Below are positions 31,349 to 42,500 of a stretch of 64,000 bases of DNA, piece by piece; within the stretch, counting starts at the first letter, position 1; each line of letters begins with the position of its first letter. The DNA is from Hormiphora californensis (lineage: Eukaryota; Ctenophora; Tentaculata; Cydippida; Pleurobrachiidae), in contig CM035352.1 in the NCBI GenBank assembly GCA_020137815.1, forward strand, positions 6,858,025 to 6,922,024. The letters run 5' to 3'. The notes under the pieces are model-generated. The model made no database searches. It was not told the DNA's origin and saw only the letters and a list, made by a program, of their open reading frames with translations. The position numbers and the translations under genes are program-made.

Positions 31349-31623
31349 AGAACATTGTCTGCCGACAGGTCGCTAGGTCCACCCGTATCATCAAGTGCCG
31401 CTCCGCTACTATTGAAGCTCCCCAACATCGACAACGGATTATTAGCACCGCGGTCCAGGAATGAGGGAGGAAGAGAGGATGGTGTGGCGGTGGGGATAAA
31501 GTTTTGTACTCCAACATTGTCATCGGTTCCGGAGATACTGCTCATGATTTGTTGGATTGTGTCGTGGGAAAGGAGGTCAGATGCACTTGTGTCAGCTTCA
31601 TCCTCCTCCTTGATCTCAACAAC
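31349..31623 (-). CDS. Shared exon 4 of the variable-exon locus
   Basis: Acceptor CATCCCTCAG, phase 0; donor phase 2. Encodes VVEIKEEDEADTSASDLLS and a Ser/Gly/Asn-rich stretch ending GGPSDLSADNVL. IKEE fits the psi-K-x-E SUMO consensus. It is likely a disordered activation or linker region. It is the branch point to all terminal exons. Confidence 0.7.
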
Positions 31624-31627
31624 CTGA

Positions 31628-31805
31628 GGGATGGATAATTGAGGGATAGGTAATTGAGGGAATAAGGATAGGTAATTGAGGAATGAGGGATAGGTAATTG
31701 AGGGAATAGGGATAGGTAATTGAGGGATAGGTAATTGAGGGATAGGTAATTGAGGGTTAGGTAATTGAGGTAATTAGGTAATAGAGGGATAGGTAACAGA
31801 GGGAG
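31628..31805. repeat. Minisatellite, GGGATAGGTAATTGA unit
   Basis: About ten imperfect copies of a 15-16 bp unit filling most of the intron between shared exons 3 and 4. Confidence 0.9.
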
Positions 31806-31906
31806 TGTATCGTCAAACTAAATGAAAGACCACTTGTCGTGAAGCCTAATCTAGTTATATTTCATACCAAGTACCACTGATAAAACAGAGGAACAAATTC
31901 ACAAAC

Positions 31907-32286
31907 CTCTGGTAGTGGGGCCTCGCTTTTAATTGATTCAGGAGCCTCTGCCACAGGCTGTACAACCATTGGTATACTAGTCAGGGTGTTCTCGCTCGCT
32001 TGTCCGCCGGTACTATGCTGAGTTGATGGTAACTTTGCAGGCGGAGGGGGTGCAGTTCCTAACTCATCCTCTATGATATGCGCTTTCTCGTTAATGATAG
32101 AGGGTGCAGAGGAGGAGGGAGTGATTTCCTCAGGTGGCTGATGGGCCGTGATATCATATTGGGGGGTTGAAGAGTATCCGGGAGCTTGGTAGGAGGAGAT
32201 TTGGGCGTTTGTTATCTCTCCAGTTATCTGCTCGAGTTCAGCGGAGAGAGCAGAGGGCTGAGGATCTAGCTCCATATTAGTTGTTG
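31907..32286 (-). CDS. Shared exon 3 of the variable-exon locus
   Basis: Acceptor CCTCCCTTTCAG. It is open only when one base is carried in. Donor PLPE/GTTTGT, phase 0. Encodes MELDPQPSALSAELEQITGE, then a Pro/Ser/Thr-rich segment with APPPPAKLPS and ESIKSEAPLPE; IKSE is a second SUMO-like site. No fold recognised. Confidence 0.65.
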
Positions 32287-32382
32287 CTGAAAGGGAGGGA
32301 GGGTTAAGGTTGTAATACTTCCCGCGAGATTAGAGATCCTATGAATACTTAATGAAGTTGTAGGAGTGATTGAAAAGTAAAC

Positions 32383-32593
32383 CTGTGTCCCTGATGATGA
32401 TGATGTGGTGGTCCGTGACTGTGAATATTTGCCAATGATCTGGTTTGAATGAGTGAAGAATTACCAGAAGCCGGAGAAGAGTTAGCTATTGCAGTCGCAG
32501 CAGCTACAACGGCTGCAGCGGGGGACATTTCTTCGTCAAGTTCCTCTGCACTCGCATCAGACACTGCCTCGATCACCGGGGCCAGGTGTTGTA
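32383..32593 (-). CDS. Shared exon 2 of the variable-exon locus
   Basis: Acceptor CAATCCCTTTACAG joins exon 1 in phase 1. Encodes QHLAPVIEAVSDASAEELDE, an Ala-rich run (AAAVVAAATAIA) and a His-rich end GPPHHHHQGH. The visible donor CACAG/GTTTAC is phase 2 whereas exon 3 needs phase 1. Either a base is wrong or missing here, or another donor is used. This junction is the weakest point of the gene model. Confidence 0.6.
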
Positions 32594-32687
32594 CTGTAAA
32601 GGGATTGTTTTAGGGAGAGGCTAATATTTTAGAGAGAAAAGGGGGGTGGAGCTTAATAACACTTGTAGAACACCACTCATGACTTAC

Positions 32688-32844
32688 CAATAGAAATAAC
32701 TCGGACAGCAGTATCAAGTAGAAACATAAGAAATTCATTGTCGGACTTCTGTTGGAAATGAAACTCCATCTTTTGTTTGAGATAGAAGTTGTGGACGTCA
32801 TTGTTGTAGTAGATGGGAAGTGCAGAAGCTACTCCAGCGGCCAT
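32688..32844 (-). CDS. Shared exon 1 of the variable-exon locus (start codon)
   Basis: Starts ATG at 32844. Encodes MAAGVASALPIYYNNDVHNF, then YLKQKMEFHFQQKSDNEFLM and FLLDTAVRVISI, donor ATTG/GTAAGTC, phase 1. The helical C-terminal half might mediate dimerisation, but it is not a recognisable BTB or other known domain. A CpG-rich segment (33060-33100) upstream may be the promoter. Confidence 0.65.
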
Positions 32845-32849
32845 TTTAT

Positions 32850-33220
32850 AGTCTACAGAAGTTCTAGAAAGGATGTTGGATTAGTGATGACAAATCAAAC
32901 TCCAAACAAGTTTGAAGTTCAGGTGGGTGAAGGTCCAAACACTAAACAGTCGACAAGACAACGGTGGACGGCGATGAGAAACGTCTTCGCGAGCGAAACG
33001 AAAAAGTGAAAGGAGAGCGAGAAAATATTTTGAATTCAGTTTTTCGATTTTGAATTATTAATCGCGCGCGCGCGTGTAAGCCGCCGCGCCGCCTGGTTTT
33101 GCAGCGAAAGTATTAAGAATGAGCGCGTTACAACAAATTCAAACACTGAATCTAATTCTAAAACCGGTTAAGCAATTAAAACACCTCACAAAACAATCTA
33201 AAAAGTACCCAACAATATTT
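32850..33220 (-). promoter_or_regulatory. Probable promoter of the variable-exon locus
   Basis: Spacer between the LTN1 stop (33221) and the first ATG (32844), both on the minus strand. It includes the CpG-rich run CGCGCGCGCGCGTG near 33064. No TATA box evident. Confidence 0.4.
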
Positions 33221-36200
33221 TCACACTTCCTCTTCGTCTTGTCTCTCATTAAGGCGTGCCCGAAGCCCGGTAGAATGCTGGAATGTAGCCCGACACAGGG
33301 GACATGTCGATTTACCACTGGTACTAAACCACTTGTAGAGGCAAGAACTGTGGAACTTCTTTTTGCACGTTCGGCATGTTGGTTTTGGTAGCATTTTCTT
33401 GGGTCCTTGTACCTGTAAGGAGAGAAATTGAAAAAAGGTTTAACGATTGTTGTATACCAACGTTCACGGTCCGAGATGGATTCAGATTGTATTGTCGGTT
33501 GTCGCGAGGCACAGTCCGACTTGTTACAGTACAGTTCTTACATTACGGGATTCTTTGAACAAGACAAGCTAGAGTCTATTCGCCGAGGGTTCGGTAGATC
33601 AAATTCAGGGTATCCTTGCTGCGTGCGACTGCGAGCTGACCCCTCCCTTCACTTACCACACTAAAACAGATCATACAACTTTCAATTCCCTCAAACTGTT
33701 TATCCATATTTCCCTTCCAATGGGCCAGGGCATCATAGATCCTGCTGTTCTGGTTCTGGAATAGCGCTGTGATCTGGAGCATCCAGGATCTCCAGGTTCC
33801 AACTGGCACCCCTACCTGCCGTTCACAGCTCACAGAGGGGGCTACCAAGGGATGACTAAGGGGGGGGGGGTTGAGTGTCAGTGTGGATTAGTGGTAGCTT
33901 AAAAAGGAATTGATAACTTATCATATAAGTTATTAAAGTTGCTTACTTTGGTGCGATGACTACCAATAGATCTGCTGTTATGTCGTCCAACTCATAGCAA
34001 GCTAAAACCTCTCTCACTGCTGGACGGGGTTTCACCTGATAAAATGGAAAATATTTGTGAATGGTTTTCTTCAAAGGGTCCATCAAGATTTTGTTTTGGC
34101 ATTGTTTCAAGTTGTTGAACTTTCAATGATGAAGTTGAATTGCGTGTGATCTGGGAGAGATCTCACTAGAAAACGCGCGTGCGCGCGAAGCCCCCTACTG
34201 AAATGTCACCGCCCCTACCTTCAACGTCCCGTCGTCTCCATCAGCAGCAGTGTCGAACTGAACATTGGTCTCCTGTTTGATCAGCCACGGCGAGAGGAAC
34301 TTTGTCACAAACCGATCCACTGATTGGGATATTTCCTTGTTCTGTCTCTTCCACCAAGACCTGAGGAGCACGGGGAAAACCTCGGCAATCCCCATCAGAC
34401 ACTGTCCAGCTAACTGGGGCAAATCGGATGCTACGTCCTCCGAAAGAGCAGCCAAATTGGCAATGTTCTGGTTCCGACCCTCAAAATCAATTAGGTAAAC
34501 AAGGGAATCCAAGAAGTCACCTAAAATTCCCTTACTTCGTAGGTACTCCACATGTTCCCTAACTGTGTCCGGGCTACAACACTTTAGTTCATGAAGCAGC
34601 ATCAACAACCAGATTTGTATTTGACGAATCACCAATTCACTTTCCTCTAACTCGTCTAGGAAGACTCGTGGTGGTGACTCGAAACCTTCCTCTTCCTCAC
34701 CGTCTGGCACGATTTCAAAGAGTTGGAGACAGCGGGAGGTGTGACTGAATAAGACTTGGCCTGACTCAAAGGGTAGATCATCATGATGCTGCTCCTTCAT
34801 GAAGTATTGGAAGCATCGTTGGAATGTTGGCTTAGATCCAAGTTTCTTCTCCACAAACTCACTGACAGACTTGCCAGGTGCATCCAGGGCAATGGCCGAG
34901 ATGTGTGGAGAAAGAGGGTGGAGGGAGTGAAGTTCAAGAACAAATTCCTGAATTCCTGGCTTGAAGAAATTCTCCCAATCCTCAACCAAATCGGCCAAAT
35001 CATCTTCTTTGGAGCAGGTGATTTTATCCTGGAGACCAAAGTACAGAGACCGGAAAGCGGAAAATCCGACAAACAGGAAATAATCCTCGTTACACTCTTC
35101 CTCAGTTGAATAACTAAGGAAATACTCGGAGAGAGTTACAGCAGCACAAAGACAAGGGGTCAGGTCATCGAGTGTAGTCAGATTCGGTACAATGGCCGCA
35201 AGACCACGACTAACTTTAACCGCCAATTCTATCGTCAATGTTCCTTCCAGGAGATCACTTACAACTGCTGGTACCTCGCTTAGCTCGGAACAGCCGAGTG
35301 AGGCAAGTGGTGATGTATCAAGATCTGGTAGTAAAGATATTACAGATGATAGCTCCGATCCACTCGCCAGGAGGGCTGCAATAAGAACTGGAACATCTTG
35401 GTCTTTAGCCAACTTTAACAACTCCACCCTATCCCCTTCCTGCTCAATAGCCATGAGGCAGTGAGTGGTGCCAGACATTAGGAACTCTTGACATACAACA
35501 CTGGGGAGAATTGACAATGCCTCCTGACAGTTTAATACCGCTGACACGCACTGACGGGTAAAGGTTTGCAGCAGTTCGTAGTGTGCTGTATCAGGTGAGA
35601 TAGGAGGCCGAGGGTTGAGAGAGGGTGGTGGTGGGGAGAGAAGGATACCGTGTGCATCAAACAATTCAACAAGGATTGAAACAGGAGCCTGCATGGTGGG
35701 CTGGAGTCCAGATAGGTAGGTCATGACAGGGCCCGGGGAATCCCCAAATACCTCACACAACACCTCCTTGTTGTCAAGGTGACAGATTTTAGTGATAACC
35801 AAGTTCCTGTAATCTGGTAGATCTGATACTACCTTCCTTAGCACCATACCCATACATCCAATGTTGTCAGTGGAGAGATGTTCTAGAAGAGAGGACACTG
35901 TTGTTTCACCTACAACAGACCAGTCAACGACCTCCATTAAATCAGCTACTTCCATCAGGTCCCCTTCTTCTACTGTGTCCCTAACAATGTTGATCAGATG
36001 TTCGGTTATATCTGGTCGGTTTATACGAGCTAAATCCCTCACTAACTCCCTTTCTTTAGTCAGCTCTAGAAGTAGGTCTGTAGGTAGTATCTCCTCTCCC
36101 CGTTCTATTTCTGCACGTATAAAAACACTGGCAGCGGCAACCCGGAACTGTTGCTCACTCACATCAACCAAAGTTGCTGATAGCATCGCGGACGTCCCCG

Positions 36201-39191
36201 ATATTCGAGACACCAACTCAAATGTCTTACAAACCGACACAACGTCCGAGGTAGTGGTGGCACCCTTCATTTGAGGGATAAAGTGAGAGTTCATGAGGTT
36301 CACCATGGCAACCTCATCAGTGATGTCACCACGGAGTTTGTCCCACAATAAACCACCCAGCTCAGGGATAGCTGATATCAGAGAGGAAATGAGAGGGTAA
36401 TTAGTCAGATTAGTAGAACAATGTCCAGCAACGAAGTCAAGATGTGAGGTAGGGAGAAGAAGGGCAAGGGTGATCGTGTTGGTAGTGTGGTGTTCGTTTT
36501 GCTGGACCCATGCCAGGGGCCGGTGAGGAGAGGAGGAGAGAAGGGTCGAGAGGGAGGGTTTGATGATGTCAGGGATTGGTGTTGATGTTACCGCAACTAC
36601 CAGGTTCTTTACCTGAGATGAATGTATTGGTTAGAAGTTATTGGTGAGATTGGCATATCAATTTATTTCTACTACTTCGTCAATCATCAACAGTAATATA
36701 AAATTTTATGTATGCACATATAATTTGTAACTAAACTGAATTGCTACCCTCCATGAACATCTCCCCTCAGTGCCCGGCCATCCCCCTCAGTATGTATACC
36801 TGGCTCTCTGTTAGAAGTGTAGGATTGGATGAGAGAACAGTGGAAAGGAAGGTTACAATCGTTATCCTGTCACTCTGTGTCTTGCACTGGTTTAAACTAC
36901 AAAAACAGAGGCGTCAGTTTTTAGCCCCAGTGTTTGTTTGGCTTGGTCACGAAGTCACCCCTATTATTGCATATCTGTGAGCTTTCGCAGAGGGGTAATT
37001 TCATTACGAAGTGTTTGGCAATGATTGTATGGACGTTACAAAATAACAAGATGAGAAGTTTTGTAAAAGTTAATATACTATAATATACTAATATTTACCA
37101 TTTGATAGCAGCGGTGCCGACTTCCCTTGTCCAGTCCACTGCGGTGGAACTCTCCATCTGTATGAATTAGCGAATTAATGACTGGATTATATAAATAGGC
37201 TAGGTGTAATAACCCCGCTTACAAATCCTGCGTAGTTAGTAATCACCTGTTCCTGAATTAATGGTGATATCTGAATGAATTGGGTACAGAAGGGTTCCAA
37301 TACGGAGGCAGCTAGGGCCTTGCTGCGGAGGGCGTCCAATAGCTGTCCTTTAATGTCTGGTAGTGATACAGCTCCCCAAAAGGCTTCCTAGGGAAATAAT
37401 TGTATATGCCATATGGTCAAATAGTAGGCTTTAATTTTGAAAAGAATGAAATTTACAATACATGATGAACATGATTTCCTCTTCAACATCACTCGACTCT
37501 CTGAACTGCTAACAAATACTCACCGAATGAAGGGTGAGAAGGCAGTTTAGTGCCGCTAGATGTGGTGCCGTGGTGGTTCTTGAACAAGTATTTAGTTGCT
37601 GCCCAACACATTTCAGTGCTGCCACGGGCATAACACTGCTGCCCAATGATGCCAACTCTGTGATGAAACTATACACGTGCTTTCGAACCTGGAGGGGAGG
37701 GAGTATGGCATCCGTTGTCACGTTCAATACGTGTGATTGATTCAAGCTCAACGGAATGCCCCATAGTTGTCTGTTGTTCCCGACCACTTAGATTCAATAT
37801 AATTCCGAACAAAATAGAACGTTTTCAAACAAATACCTGGGGTGATTTAGAACGAGCTAGACCCCAAATTGGACCCTCCTCCAATAATCCATTCAAAGAC
37901 TCCATATTTGGGGAGACAGTCTTCACAGTAATAATTGTTGAAAGGGTGGATCCAATAACTCTCTCCCATTTCTCCTCAGCATCCACTGGGTCCGTTGTTT
38001 TCAGGTCAGATAGGGAACCAGGGGAGGATAATAGTCGTTCTGAGATGTGCTAAGGGGGGATAATAGTCGTTCTGAGATGTGCTAATAGGGGAGGAGGATG
38101 TAATTTATAAAATAACTCTCAAGTCGGATTTTTGAAGTTGTCAACTTCATAATTTCTTAGAAAATGGGGCTTAATTACCTTGACGATACCTTTCTCACAA
38201 AAGGAAAGAGCACTGGATAGTTTTTCACCAGGGAAGGTGGAATGAAGGGAGGTGGTTGCAATTTGGGCTGCCCCACTGTGCACATCACACGTTCCTTCCA
38301 GCCACGGTCCTGATTGGAAATGGTGTTAAATCTTGTATAGTAATCTTTATTTGTAGCTTCACGTGCAATTCAATTGGTCCTGGTAACACAGTCTACTGTC
38401 TAGTACGTCATAACATCTAATTAATTAATTAATTAACAACCTATTAAACTAGATATGTGGGGAGCAAGATTTCTGCCAGCTAGTGATGACACTTTACACT
38501 GAACCTGCTGAGATAACTCCCTAACTTTTCTGTCACTGTCCTGAGGAGAGATAAAACATCACTGTTTTGCCCAATATCCACTGTCAATACCAACAGCTGT
38601 CAATTTGGTTTCACGAGAAATGAACTACAATCTGATGAAGTGATGATTGATAAAAACTTACAATACTAATTTTAGGGTAGTGCCTGATCCAAAGTGATAT
38701 TGTTCCCTCGATGTTGTCCTCATTCAGAACTTCCAATATCTCAATCAGAGCCTGCAATTAAACATACTTCACATAGACCATACAACAATCGATAGGATAT
38801 ATCATTATAATGAAGTATTGTTTCAATACAGTAGTACATTGCGTGCCATTGTTTCAGGCCAATCGGGGATGGGGTTGTTATGTTCTAACCTTCCTTTACA
38901 TTTGTAACGGAGCTCGCGAAAAGGGAGTCGAGCTAGGCGAGCTGAGGTTGGGAGAGGTGGGGCAGTTACCTTTTGTTTCGTCACTGTCTCCTTCTTTCCC
39001 AATCTCCTAATGGCTGCCGTGATGGTTGAGTCCACATGGTCAACAGCTCCAGCAGGGTCTTTTTTGAACCCAAGGGGTGCGGAAATATGGGCGTTCTTGT
39101 TTTGGAGGAGCTGAGCCGCACGTGCACTGGAGGAGGCGTGGAGGTTTCCCTTGGAACGCTGGGCCTGGCCTTGTTTCTTGTTACCTCCCAT
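33221..39191 (-). CDS. LTN1: E3 ubiquitin ligase listerin (13 exons)
   Basis: Listerin is the E3 of the ribosome quality-control complex; it ubiquitinates stalled nascent chains on 60S subunits. The exons are 38970-39191, 38662-38751, 38441-38540, 38179-38309, 37837-38049, 37524-37688, 37223-37387, 37099-37157, 36800-36896, 34219-36612, 33947-34035, 33657-33855 and 33221-33413. The N-terminus [20 protein letters not shown] matches the family (KGN...SxRAAxLL), followed by HEAT-like helices. The C-terminus has the RING split by an intron: ESCMICFSV, then [17 protein letters not shown] and STCPLCR, ending ERQDEEEV. Splice phases agree at every junction. One 2.4-kb exon holds most of the HEAT region. 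The protein appears somewhat shorter than the roughly 1,770-residue human one. Confidence 0.93.
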
Positions 39192-39530
39192 TATCTTATT
39201 GTCATGTTGGAGGGCTATACGATAATAGTTGATTGGATGCAAGGATTGATTTAACTATGAATGAGACACAACAATTTCGTATTAAAATAACGTTCAGAGT
39301 AAATAAATTATGGCTGATCTCAAAACTTCATTTCTATCTAAAAATAAATCCCACCTAAACTTCATGGACCCAAAAAAACACTTAGAACTTCCAGATAGAA
39401 CATTGTATTAGACTAAACAGTTAGTCCCAAACCAGTTGTTGATAGATCACTAGTTCGTAGTAGTTACCATATAATGGTAACCAAGAGGTAACCAGTAGAT
39501 AACTAGCAGGTAACCAGAAGGTTACCATGG

Positions 39531-42500
39531 TTACCCGAACCAGTGGTTATCTTGACAATCAATGTCCCAGGCAGTGCCACATATCCAGCACCAGGAGAAT
39601 TTACACCGTGCAATAGGACACTCCATGTGCATACACCCTCCATTCTTCTCCACTGGTGTCCTGCAATTAATTAGATAATTAACTAATTAACCAACCAATT
39701 AGTATCGCAGATAACAACAATATTTGCACTATGTATCCCGGATGAAAAATTGTGTTTAATTGCGATTTGTGGTCACACGTTCAGAATTCAGACAGGATAA
39801 CTCACCCGCACATAGGACATGGTTTGGTGGTCTTCTGTAGGACTGAAGCTGTCTCTGAGTCGTATCGTGAGAGGGAAAGGTTGACAGCAAACCGACTAGC
39901 CAAACTGGTACCAGGAAGACTTTCAGCGGTGCTCATCATAGCGGCACACTGCTCGTCACCGTGGTAAGACTCCCGGCAAACGATACAAAAGTGAAACTAG
40001 GAAAGAAATACATAACTAGCAGGTAACCAGGAGGTTACCATGGTTACACATTGCTCGTCACCGTGTTAAGACTCCCGGCAAACGATACAAAAGTGAAACT
40101 GGGATAGGAACACATGTGTTATTCAGATTATCTCTCGTTCGAAGAACAGCTGAGCTGAATTTTGCAGCCCAGCGATGGATCAAGACAAAATTTTTCTCAG
40201 ATTTTGGAAATTCGGCTCACTAAACAAGGAACAGCTCAGTAAAACTACCTTGCATTCGGAGCACATTACATCTCTCTCCTCCATCCCATTATCATCCAGG
40301 AATATCCCAGACCCACACCCGGGTGCAGGACACAGCATCCCACCCATCTTCAACAAACACTCCTCTGCACCAAACTGTTTGTATCGCTCGTAGTTCTCTG
40401 GCCCCATTATGGCAAAGTGATGGAGATCTGTTATGGGAACTCTCCCACACTCCTCTAGATAACCTGACAGTGGAATAATTGTAAGGGGCTCTCTAGAAAA
40501 TATAATGGAGCTTTTTTCGGGGAGGGGGGGGGGGGCACTGTACCAAATATTTATTCGAAAAACCCCCATTATAAAGTATAAACTGCACTCTCCAGATCTG
40601 GTATGTTCTAACGACTAACCCTCCTACACGGGGCGAGGTGAAAGAGTCAAACCTGGGCAGTAGAGGGTATATCCTATGGAGTCATGTTCCACAAACTGCC
40701 GGGAGTTGAGACGAGAGATGCAGTAGGTATAGAAGCAATCTAGACACATCACGTGACTGCTTGCACAGGGAAATACCAACAGCGCCTCACTGCAAGAAAA
40801 GGGAGTACTTTTAGTTCAAATAATAAACATACAGTTATTGAAACAATTTTTGGAACTGTTTTCTTGAGGAGAGAGGGTCGAGAAAGACAAGTGGATCACA
40901 ACTGAATAGCTGTGGAAGTTGGAACATTGTGTTTTTACAAAAGCACACATCGTGTCCTATGTGTTATACTTCTATCGTTGGTTGGAAAGTGTAGTGGAAA
41001 GGCGAGTTCCGAGGAAACGGGTGAGGACAGGGAAAAAGTTTAAACCGTGGAGAGATGAGGAACTAAGAGGAATACTACGTAAGAGGAGGAGTGCGGAACG
41101 ATACTGGAGGAAGCATGGAACTGAGGAAGCGAAACGGAGATTCAATGATTTGAAGAAGCTCTATGGAAACATGGACAAGGAAAAGAGAGCAGCTTTTGTT
41201 AAAGAGGACTTGGATGCAGCAAAAGGGGACCCGAAGAAGCTACAAAGAAAGTTACAGAAACTCCTGGGAAAAGCGGAAACTATTCTTCCTGAGACTACCA
41301 ACAACAAGAACCTGGCTGATGATTTTTCAAAGTTCTTTAGTTCAAAGGTGACCAAAATTCGGACCCAAGTCAATGAGGAGCAGCAGCAGGCTGGCGATTT
41401 TGTGGAATCTGGAAAATCCTGTCATACAACATGGAATGAATTCAAAGAGATATCTGAGGAGGAACTTGTTTCATTAGTGAAATCGATGTCCAGCAAGCAC
41501 TGTGACCTGGACCCGTTGCCCACTTGGGTGGTAAAGGAGTGTATAAGTGATCTGGCTCCTGTATTAACATCAACTAGCAAAACTGGGGCGATCGTACCGA
41601 TCGCAAATCGAGGGGTCTGTTTTTCTCTCTGCCTGTCTGCTATATGCTATGTGATGTGATCCCTCTCTTTTTCTCTCTTTCTCTCCCTTTTATACATGTG
41701 ATGTGACCCCTCAAGTCGCAAGCAATTCTCAACACGTGTGATACGTGATACCTACGAATCACGTCGTCACACTGACGGATCATGTCGTCACGCTGACGGA
41801 TCACGTCGTCACATTGACGGATCACGTCGTCACATTGACGATAGGGTGTCACATTTCCGTGCAAATTTGCATTAGATATAGTTAGATAGTCAATCAGTCT
41901 CTACATCAGTTTTCGGTCGCAGAATCTCTCCAGGAGGCACTTGTCTTTCCTACCATCAAGAATATGTATGGAGATCGTGAAGCTCTCAGCAACTATCGTC
42001 CTGTTTCAAACATCCCATTTCTGTCTAAGCTTCTTGAGAAGGTAGTTCTCACGCAACTCAATGACTACCTGGATCGCAACTCTCTTCTGGGCAAACATCA
42101 GTCTGGCTATCGTGTTGGTCACAGTTGCGAAACGCTATTGGCAAGCATGTTCGATGACATTCTAGGGGAAATGGATAAAGGAAACGTAGTAGCTCTTATC
42201 TGCCTAGATATGAGCGCTGCTTTTGATACGGTTGACCATGGAAAGTTGTTGGAGGTGTTGCAGAAACGGTTTGGAGTGGATGGTGAACCTCTCCGATGGT
42301 TTAAAAGCTATTTGAGTTCCAGATCTTTTAGAGTTTCGGTCGGTGATTGCCTTTCGGAAACCCTTGCTTTACTTTGTGGAGTCCCTCAAGGGTCCCTCCT
42401 TGGTCCTATTTTGTTCCTACTCTACATCGAGGCTGTACAAGATATTGTGGAGCCATATGGACTCCGGATAAAGTTATATGCAGATGATTCCCAGCTCTAC

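Larger units (their letters stand above)
11155..32844 (-). other. Variable-terminal-exon transcription-factor locus
   Basis: One locus read right to left. Four shared exons (32688-32844, 32383-32593, 31907-32286, 31349-31623) end at a phase-2 donor. Three nearby terminal exons (30590-30918, 30047-30359, 29472-29847) and the far one (11155-11464) have phase-2 acceptors and carry one domain family. A 59-nt exon (28692-28750) takes phase 2 in and gives phase 1 out. After it come 39 zinc-finger exons and one more of the other family, almost all with phase-1 acceptors and each with its own stop codon. By analogy with Drosophila lola and mod(mdg4), each transcript would join the common part to one terminal exon. 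The common N-terminus is not a recognisable BTB domain. The splicing itself is inferred; acceptors, phases and stops are seen. Confidence 0.8.

Noticed and set aside
34783-36274. Plus-strand frames up to 137 codons
   Set aside because: Antisense shadows of the large listerin exon.
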